Positions 1 through 8,258 of a DNA stretch of 10,450 nt are shown here, one piece after another. Under the pieces are notes generated by a model that saw nothing but the letters and a program-made list of their open reading frames with translations, had not been told where the DNA came from and did no database searches. The stretch's first letter is position 1; each line of letters opens with the position of its first letter. The DNA is taken from assembly GCA_018398765.1 (NCBI GenBank), contig JAHBMJ010004475.1, forward strand, positions 34,221-44,670, written 5' to 3'. The translations under genes and the position numbers were made by a program. Source of the DNA: Chromera velia. Lineage: Eukaryota > Sar > Chromeraceae.

Positions 1-29
1 AATATGTTTCGCTTCTCGTTTTTTTTCAG

Positions 30-2258
30 CATTTGGAACTGCTACATGGATAAAGGTGCAGCATGAAGAGACAGGGGATCTTCCGATGCACCCTTTTTCG
101 TGTTGTCCTTTTCCTTTTTCAAACAGCATCCTGAAGTATTCTGCTCGACAATCTGCTCCGAAAAGCGGTAACGATGAATCCTAGCAACGAAAACATTCAA
201 GCAGAAGTCAATGAATGTGCTCCATGCGTGGGTGCAGGAGGGAGTGGGACCCTTTGTGCGTGTCTGTGGAGGTTGTGGAGGAACACTCGGCCTTCGATAG
301 AACGGTCCTCGTCGTGCAGCAACCGCAGGGGGGCACTGGACTGAAAAGGTCAGTCAACGGGGTGTCGCTTTGGTTTGGTGAGAGTGGAATGAGAATGCGT
401 ACAGGAGTCAACACGTGGTCTACAGGACACCTGTCTCTACTTTTTTTTTTTGGTTTGGGAGTCCCTTCGATATTTTTTCCGAGAAGAAGGAAAAGCCACG
501 TCTCCCAGATTTCATTCTTGCTTTGTTTGGTATTTCTTTTCTTTTCTTTTCTTCTTTACTTGATCATGCAATCACTTCATTTGTTTGTCTTTTTGTCGCT
601 TTGGTTCTCTTTGTTTCGTTGTTGGATTGCTTCCTCCCCTCCCATCCTTTAGCAGTGTCCCCTCTCACTCTCTCCGACACCGTCTCTTCCTGTTTTTCCG
701 TCTTTCCTCGTGTCTTGCATTCTTTCCCTTCTCGTATGTATATCTGGTTTCTTCCAGGTTTGAGTGTTTCCGGCAACTGACAGTGAGGGCTTCGGAGAGC
801 TCCTACCTGATCCTCGAGAAGAGACTGAAACCCCCGCCGCCTCTGTCTCCGGCGGCGTCGCCTGGGTCCTCCAGTGGCGCTGCGGACGGTGCGGCGGCGG
901 CGGGAGAGTGGCAGCTGCTGGATTGGGGCGTGGACGAGGACACGGAGACGGAGGGAGACGGAGACGGATGCGGGTTCCTCGTTTGGTCTATCCAGGCAGT
1001 GGGAGTGGGGGAGGCTGGGGGGGCATTCTGGGCACAAGGGGGCACAGAGGAGAGTCAACAGAGACGCCGGTTTCCTCCTGCTCCTGTCAGTCTGGTCTCC
1101 CTGTTGGTGGTTCCGGGGGGGAATCTTCTGTTGGAGTCGAATGCTCCTGAGGGCCCCCTTCAGAGGGAGGGGGGGGGCGTTGGAGGAGCAGCAATTCGTG
1201 CACTGAGACGGAGTCTTGGGGGAGGGAGAGAGGGCAGGGGCAATCTGGGTCCCGAGTCTGTCTGGTTGGAGGGGTGAGTGAGTTTGCTTCTTTGTTGTTG
1301 TCCCTCCTGTTTCCGTCGTTGTATAGACTCTTCTTTTCCTTTCCACTTCCTTCCAGACTCTTCTTTTCTTTTCCACTTCCCTCTGATTCCTCCACTGCTC
1401 TCCCATGCTTGTCTGTCTACAGTCGTATTTTGAGATGTCTTGAGTGAATGTTTCGCGGTCAGAGATAATGTTCGGTTGCTTGTTCGGTTTCTTTTTAAAT
1501 GTCTTCTGTCCTAGTGGACGAGGCGACTGTCAGGGGTGAGTATGATTTCAGGGTGAGAAAGGGTGGGGGGCAAGAGTGCTTCTTCTGCAATCCACGTGAC
1601 TTTCTCCTTTCCTTTTTCGTTCGTGCGTCCCGCCCTCCTTTTTCTTTCACCCTCCAACTTTCTTCCCCGTTCTCCTTTTTTTCCCTTTTGCGTTCCTGCA
1701 GCTGGCCGAAGAAACTTGTCGGCCTCAAAGCCGCAGTGGCCGTCAAGGAAGGCGTGGAGACGGCGGCATTGCCATGGCTGAGCCTCCACGCGTACACAAG
1801 AGCAGCGGCTCTAGTGTTGAGGGACCAGCCCGGAGGGGGCCCCGGACCTCTCTCAGTGGGGACCCTGGGGGGCCCCGGAGCGGAGAGCCGGAGTGCCGGC
1901 CTGTGGAGGTCTTTGATCACCCGAAACTTCACAGACGACGTCAGTCAACAAAAGACGCAAGATGTGCATTTTATCGGTGTTTGATACCTGGACATATACA
2001 CACAGAACCGTGTGTGCACGTGTACACTTATGCACACTAAGAGCCCCCGTGCACCGGTTCAAGTTTCTCAGAAGATCTCTCTAACAATCAAGGAAGGAGG
2101 AATTCAACTGGATCGACCTGGTCTGCTTCCTTCCTTCCTTCATGTAGTCCGCAATAGAACTCCAACCTGTCATTTCAGATTACGGTCTGCCTTTCCTTCC
2201 GTTGGAGCCTGATGCACCTATCGATGGATTGATATCTGCCTTCTCCATAAATTCTGTT

Positions 2259-2293
<35 letters not shown>

Positions 2294-2621
2294 CCTCTCT
2301 GTTTTGCAGGAAAGGGACAGGGAGTCTGATGCCGGGACGATCCTCTCCGTCTCCACGAGGGCGCACCCCCCTCTGACCAGTGGCGTCGTCTCGCCTGCAA
2401 ACTCTCCTAGGGGTGCCTCGGCTTCTGCGGGCCCCGGCATCGGGTCTCTCCCTCTGCCGCTGGGGTCCCTCTCTGCCTCTGCCGGGGCCCCGACGTCCCT
2501 CGTGGGCCCCCTTCCATCGTTGCCAGAGGAGGCCAGAAGCCCTGAGAGAGGAGAAGGAGCGGAGAGACCGTATGAACAAAATTGGAACCATTTGCCGGGT
2601 GTGTGTGAGTGTGTGTGTGTA

Positions 2622-2655
<34 letters not shown>

Positions 2656-5600
2656 CGACAGAGAGAGAGAAAGAAAAAGAGAGAGAGAGAGAGTTGTGTG
2701 TGCGAGGAAAGCAGACCGAGACGAACGAAATGAGGCAGTGTGTTAAGGACACAAAGACAGAGACCACTTCTGACTGTCTCTTCCTCCCTGCCTTCCTGTC
2801 CGCGTCTTTTTCTATGGAACAATAGAGAAGAAACAAAGCAGTCAAGGAGCCTGCGCGTGATCATCCACACACACTTGTGTGTGATTTCCTGTCTGTGTGT
2901 TCCTTTGTGTGCTCAGATCATGTCAAAGCCCAACTCCTCGAGGGGGCGGAGAGGCTCCCGCAGGCAGAGGAGTTGGCGCTGCGTCAACGGTTGACGAGAA
3001 AGGTACGAAGATGAGAAGGGGAAAGAACAGTGAAAAAGGGGTAGAGAAGGTCGAAAGCAGATCTTTCGCTTTTTTTTCTTCCTCCTCTCTGGTCTCTACT
3101 CTCCACCCACCCACTCACTCGCCAGACATATGCAGCACAGCACAGAGGCCCACCTGCCGCTTTTGAAATGACAATCCGACGCGTGCACTCAGTCCTCCAT
3201 GTGTCCAGCATTCGTTGTTTTCCCTTTTCTGTATCGATGACGCCTTGCCGCTTCCTCCCTCCCTCCCTCCCTTCCTTCCTTCCTTCCTTCCTTGCTGTGA
3301 TGTCCAGATCGACTTCGTGATCGCGCGGCTTCTCCGACTCCAGGAGGACACAGAGTGGAACGCGGGGGGAGGGAAGGACGGTGTCAAGGTCAGTCATGCA
3401 TGCAATGAATGGGCTGCTTCGATTGATTGATTGATTGATTGATTGATCAGTGACCAGGCACAAGTGCAGAGGTTTAATTCGCGGGCTGGAGCAGGGAGGG
3501 ACGGTGCACGGAGGGAGGGATGGGAGGAGAACACACAGGCCGCTTCCTCCTTTGTCTGTCCGTGACTCTCTCTGTTTTTTTTTTTTTTCGTGGCGTGCCT
3601 TCCTGTCTGGGCAGTCTTTCTGAAGTACTTATCTGCTACGACCCATCAGAGAGAACCGGTTCTCTGCGGTGCCACTTTCACTGCGTGACATGTCCCCCTT
3701 GGCTGGTGTTTGTCTGTCTGTCTTGTCTCTCTTGATTGCAGCTGATGAAGAAGGAGAGGGACCCTGGAGTTCCCAGAGACCTCCCTGTCGTGAGGGGGGA
3801 CCTTCTCTTTCCTTCCACCATCGGCAGACAACAACTGATCTCATTCCTCACAGACACAGAGGAAAGGAAAAAATACGACGACATGTTTGAGACAGGTAGG
3901 TAGGTAGGATAAGGACACGCGTCCGCTAGTTCTCTTTTCCTTCCATTCCTCTACTTCGCTGTCATCCGCCTAAATCTCCTGTAGAAGGAAGACGATGGGT
4001 CAAGAAGCTTTTGTTTCGCGGCGCCTCACTCTCAGCTACATATTATGAATGAGCGAAAAACCATATGTCGTTTTCACCCGTTCTGCAGCCCAGCTCCTTT
4101 ACCCGTTCGGCCCTGAGTTGTTCATCTCCTGGATGTGCTTCAAGAAGCAGTTCGGGACTTCGAGCAGAGAATTTCTGCAAGTGACGGCCGTCAGAGAGGT
4201 GCGTTGGTGGGGGGAGGGTGGGTGGAGGATCAGGAGAGACTAGTGGAGAAGGGATGGATGTCCTGAAAGACTTCTGAGCAGATTCGCAGGTAGAGACAGA
4301 CAGAGAGAGAAAGGGAGACAGAGAGACGCAGACACATAAACCAGGAGAGAGAAGGGACACAGACTCTCATCCAGAAAGAGACAAACCAAAGGAATAGAGA
4401 GAGGGACTCAATCCCCCCCTCCCTTCCCTTCCCTCCCCTCTGCAGGTCGACAGGAACCGTTCCGTTGTGGCCACTGTGTCTCTGGATGAGTCTGCGGACG
4501 GTTTTGCCTACCCTGTCGAGAGCGGGAGAGTGAGAGGAGACATCGCGGTCAGTCGGTTGAATCTCGAGTTGTTTTGTTCGGTCCGGCATTTTTTTTTTTT
4601 CCTGTCTGCTTCACTTTGTGCTCATGCGCCGACTCTTTGACTCGCATCTTTTGAGGACTCAGGATGGGCAGAGGGAGAGAAGGAGGGTTGTGGAGAAAAG
4701 GAATCAAGGAATAGAGGCAGGGAGAGCGAGGCGAGAAAGCCACTGCCACAGGAGGCCGGTAAGCAGAGTCTTGTTGAGTGTTTGTTCCGTCTATTTTATT
4801 TTATGTTCGCGCTCTTCTCTGTGTTGCAGTTGGGAGGTTATGTCGTGACGACAAGACCAGATGAACGGCTTGAAGTCTCCTTCATCACACAGGTCGGTCC
4901 GTGCATGCGTCTCTCTGCATGCATCATGTGGTTTTGTTTCGGTAACTCTCTGCTTGTATGCATGCATGTCCGTCTGTTTGTGTCTCGGCCTGGAGGCCGT
5001 CCTTCTCTCTCGATTTCGTGTGGAGGAGTCGTTTTGTCCTTCCACCTTCTTGTACGGATGAAGAACGACAGAAACGGAGAGTGACAGGGAAGGGAAATCG
5101 CTCTTTTGTAACCCTGCTTGCCCTCCCAATCATCTTGCCCTTTCTCCACTCAACAGGGACACTTGATGCCGTCTAGAGGAAGAGACAGAGAAAGAGAAGA
5201 AGAGAAGAACAATCGCTCTAATTTCAGATACAACCCTTGCAGATGTTTCGTTCCCTGCAGTCGTCTCCTTCTTCTTTCGCTTCCTTTTTGCCCCTCTCTT
5301 TCTCTGTCTGTCTGCAGGTTGACGTCTGCGGGTCCATTCCCCAATTCGTTGTCAACATGGTGCAGCAGAACCAGCCTCTGACCCTGGCGGCAGTGCTGAG
5401 AAGAATGCAGGCGGCTGGAATCAGCAGAGACCCCCATACCGACAGAGAGGGGGGGTACAGACCTCCGGAGGGGGAGGAGGAGGAGACGGAAAGAGACGGT
5501 GGGACAGAGACGGAGGGAGACGGGCAGAGGGAGAGAGGAACCACTGGGAGTGACCAGACGGCTTTCGACAGAGGACTGAGGAGAGTGGGGGAACGGGAAA

Positions 5601-6304
5601 GGGAGGAGAACTTTTCTTACTCGGAGGCAGAGGAAATGCGCAGAGAGGTACGTCATTCGGTTAGATAGTTGCATATCGGCGGTGTGGATCAACTATGCAT
5701 TGCTCAAGCAAGGATGGACAAGCAGCTTGGTTTGCAGGCGAATAGGCAGAGACGGGAGAAAGGCGAGCAGACACGAAGAGGGCACAACAAAGTGATAATC
5801 AGGCCAGCAGACAGGCAGAATTTGACAGGCCATCACTTCCTGCCAGTCCATGTTTCGTTCGCACTGAAAGCGCGCCGCCAGTTCAAATTGCTCCTTTGGG
5901 GCATGTCAGAAAGTCAATAACACACCCCTGCTTATCTCTGCCTTGCAGGGGGAGTCGCTGGTGCCTGAGCTTTTGCGGTTGCGTGACAGTTCGGGGGGTT
6001 GGGTGAATTTGGGGAAGAGGCAAGGAGTGGAAATATCTCGGCTGGACTTTCCGGAAGGGGGGCCCTCTCTGGTCAGGGGCAGGTTCGTGTTTGCGCCCTG
6101 GGTGACGAAGGAGAGACTGCTCAGACTGCTGAGGGACTTTGAGGCGCGTAAGACTTACGACAAACTTTTCGAAGAGGGTGAGTGCCTCGAAGGAATTGGC
6201 ATTGCACGGGTCTGGCTTAATTCGTAGTTCGTGTAGGAGGAGAAGGCCTTGGGGTAGGAGGGGTGGGGGTTGTGTAGATGTTGTTGTGCTTTTGGATTTT
6301 TCTG

Positions 6305-6399
<95 letters not shown>

Positions 6400-7260
6400 C
6401 TTCGGCTAGTTTTGCAGTCGGCGTTGAGGCAGACAGCGCGGTGCAATCAATGGACTTAGATTGATATGGAAGCAACACGGCGAGGGGGGCTCTTTTTATT
6501 TGTTTGTTTGTGCAGGGAGGATTCTTGAGGAATGGTACACAGGGGATTCTGGGGACTCTATGGGGCCGTCTCTTCGGGCAGTCGTCTTCTCCACAAAGGC
6601 GGTCAGTGAAGGGAAATGGTACGGGCGTGTTCGTGTTTGGCGTGATTGGTGCGCATGTGTGTGTGATGGAAGTCTTGGGGCCTGCAGGGGGCCTTGGGTT
6701 TGTTTGGAGTGGACGGCGTTTCGCTTTTTCCTTCCTCAAGGAGGCCGGGCGAATTTCTTTCAAGGGCTTGTGCAGAGAGAGACTTTTGCTGTCTGTCTGT
6801 TTCTCCCTTCCTTCCTTCCTGTTGTGTATCTTCGGATTTCTGGTTCCTCTGGGCCAGTCATCTCTTGGTTCCATTCGCTCAGCTTCTCTCCATCAGCAGT
6901 CTGCCGGGTCCACAATGCAGTGACCTCCACATTTCGGCATCTGCTGATGTGACCGACAGTGGGACAACATCTTTCTGCATGTACATACATACGGATTTGC
7001 GCGTTCATTTCATTTGTCCTTTGCATGCAGGTGTTTGGGGTCTCCGGGAGGGAATTTGTGCACTACATTCTTCGCAAACAGGTGGGTGCGCCGATCTATC
7101 TGACGGGGGAGGGAATTAAGGGAATTGATTCAAACAAACAAACGTGCCTGCATGCATCGAGTGGCCATCAGTGTATTCATTCCCCTGCATCTACTCTACT
7201 ATTGCCCAGCTGATTCTCTCAGTCTTCTTCAGAGAAATGGAAATGTCGCGCGCATACCCA

Positions 7261-7296
<36 letters not shown>

Positions 7297-7687
7297 GGCG
7301 GGGGGGAGGAGGGTGGGATTCAAACAGAAAGTCGGAATGGCATTCGGATTTTCTGGTGTGGTGCACAGCCTCATCAAGTCTCTTCTTTGCCGCAGGCCAG
7401 AAAAACAGCTTGTCTCCCTTTTTAATCTTTTTTCCTGTGAAGAGAAGAATCATTCTCCACAAAAGATTTCTTTTCTTCAGCGAATTATCCCTTCCATGCC
7501 CTTTCCTTCCCTTTCCTTTCCTCACCTGTGTTGGCATGCAGATTGACCAGAGGAGCATCGTTCTTGCCATGGGAGCAGTGGGGGACCAGGCTGCCAGCAG
7601 AATCAACACAAACCCCTCCAAAGTGAGGGGTCGACTAATGGTCAGAGAAGGAAAGCCTTTTTTTTCTTTTTCATGAATCTTGTTCGT

Positions 7688-7719
<32 letters not shown>

Positions 7720-8216
7720 TTTGCATGGTCGTGTCCCGCACCCTTAAAAGTGGGGGCATGATTGCTGATGAGTAAGGGGAGAGAGACAACCTTCATCTCG
7801 AATACGAGTCCTTCTATTCATTAAATGAGTGAGAGAAGGAGTCAACGCGGGTGGGTGTTCGTCTCCCTCTCTGACCTTCCTTTGTCGTCCCTTGAGTCTC
7901 TTCTCTGCCACCTGAATGTCGTGCAAGCGCGTGTTTGGTTCTTTCTCGAGTCCGCACGTGCCTCGTGTTTCTTTCTGCCTGCAATCTTCATTCCGCTTTC
8001 TGGGCAATACTCGACAGCAAACGTGCACGCCTGGCGCGTTTGTGAGTGTGAGTTGTGAGTCGCTGAAGGCAGAATTGGTTTTGGTGTTTGGAGCCGTTTG
8101 CGGACTGCCCTTTTGTCTGCCTGTCTGTGCTCACAGAAAGCGGCACACATCTTGAGGGAGCTCGACAATGGAAGCCTCGAGGTCGTTTTTCTCTCGCAGG
8201 TCAGTTTTTCTGATAA

Positions 8217-8258
<42 letters not shown>

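Larger units (their letters stand above)
30..1939 (+). other. START domain A (N-terminal part missing, with low-complexity insertions)
   Basis: Exons 30-55 (FGTATWIK), 127-167 (HPEVFCSTICSEK) and 238-348 (RREWDPLCVSVEVVEEH, then LVVQQPQGG) give the strands and helix around the START R-x-x-W-D core. Exon 758-1273 opens with the strand pair FRQLTVRASESSYLILEKRL, equivalent to SREFLQVTAVRE plus RSVVATVSL in domain B, then has a Pro/Ser/Ala/Gly stretch, then GEWQLLDWG and GCGFLVWSIQAVGVG, equivalent to LGGYVVTT and LEVSFITQV in B. About 85 residues of Gly/Arg-rich sequence follow before GWPKKLVGLKAAVAV in exon 1702-1939, which I align with the C-terminal helix start (GSIPQFVVN in B). The first β-strands and helix must lie in exons before the window. 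The first three exons are short but join in frame; the C-terminal assignment is the weakest part. Confidence 0.75.
2917..3895 (+). other. START domain B, N-terminal half (helix α1, first β-strands, R-K-K-Y-D core)
   Basis: Exon 2917-3002 encodes a charged helix (HVKAQLLEGAERLPQAEELA, then LRQRLTRK). Exon 3308-3388 gives IDFVIARLLRLQEDTEWN and GKDGVK, the family's opening helix, tryptophan strand and K-x-G-V-K turn. Exon 3742-3895 gives LMKKERD, the strand LPVVRGDLLFP, and TDTEERKKYDDMFETG, equivalent to the helix carrying R-x-x-W-D in domain A, with Tyr in place of Trp. Exon 3742-3895 ends after one base of a Gly/Ala codon (phase 1), the same place as the matching exon of domain C. Confidence 0.88.

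Noticed and set aside
564-1406. 280-codon ORF on the minus strand
   Set aside because: It is the antisense shadow of exon 4 and flanking C/T-rich introns; its Arg/Lys/Ser composition follows from the purine-rich complement, and the + strand exon belongs to a recognisable START domain.
2380-2604. Alternative frame of exon 7 with a charged helix-like run (REEKERRDRMNKIG)
   Set aside because: It looks protein-like, but it cannot be joined in phase to the exon before it or to the exon at 2917; the Ser/Pro-rich frame can.
2175-2870. Two overlapping minus-strand ORFs over 220 codons
   Set aside because: They run through TG, TC and GA microsatellites (Thr-His and Arg-Glu runs) and oppose exon 7; no family resemblance.
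5883-6874. Minus-strand ORFs of 187 and 239 codons
   Set aside because: They are shadows of START C exons and carry Thr-His repeats from the TG microsatellite.
6504-6923. Long + frame reading through the exon at 6516 into intron 16
   Set aside because: It is out of frame with the START C exon. The exon at 6516-6601 plus 7031-7081 matches one exon of domain B with nothing missing, so no extra exon is needed.
7314-7330. GGGATTCAAAC considered as a tRNA TΨC arm on the minus strand
   Set aside because: No acceptor stem, anticodon arm or D-arm could be placed around it.
8095-8140. Acceptor-like segments earlier in intron 18 as the start of exon 19
   Set aside because: Only the acceptor ending at 8136 gives a 63-nt exon that matches the equivalent exon of START B in length and phase.
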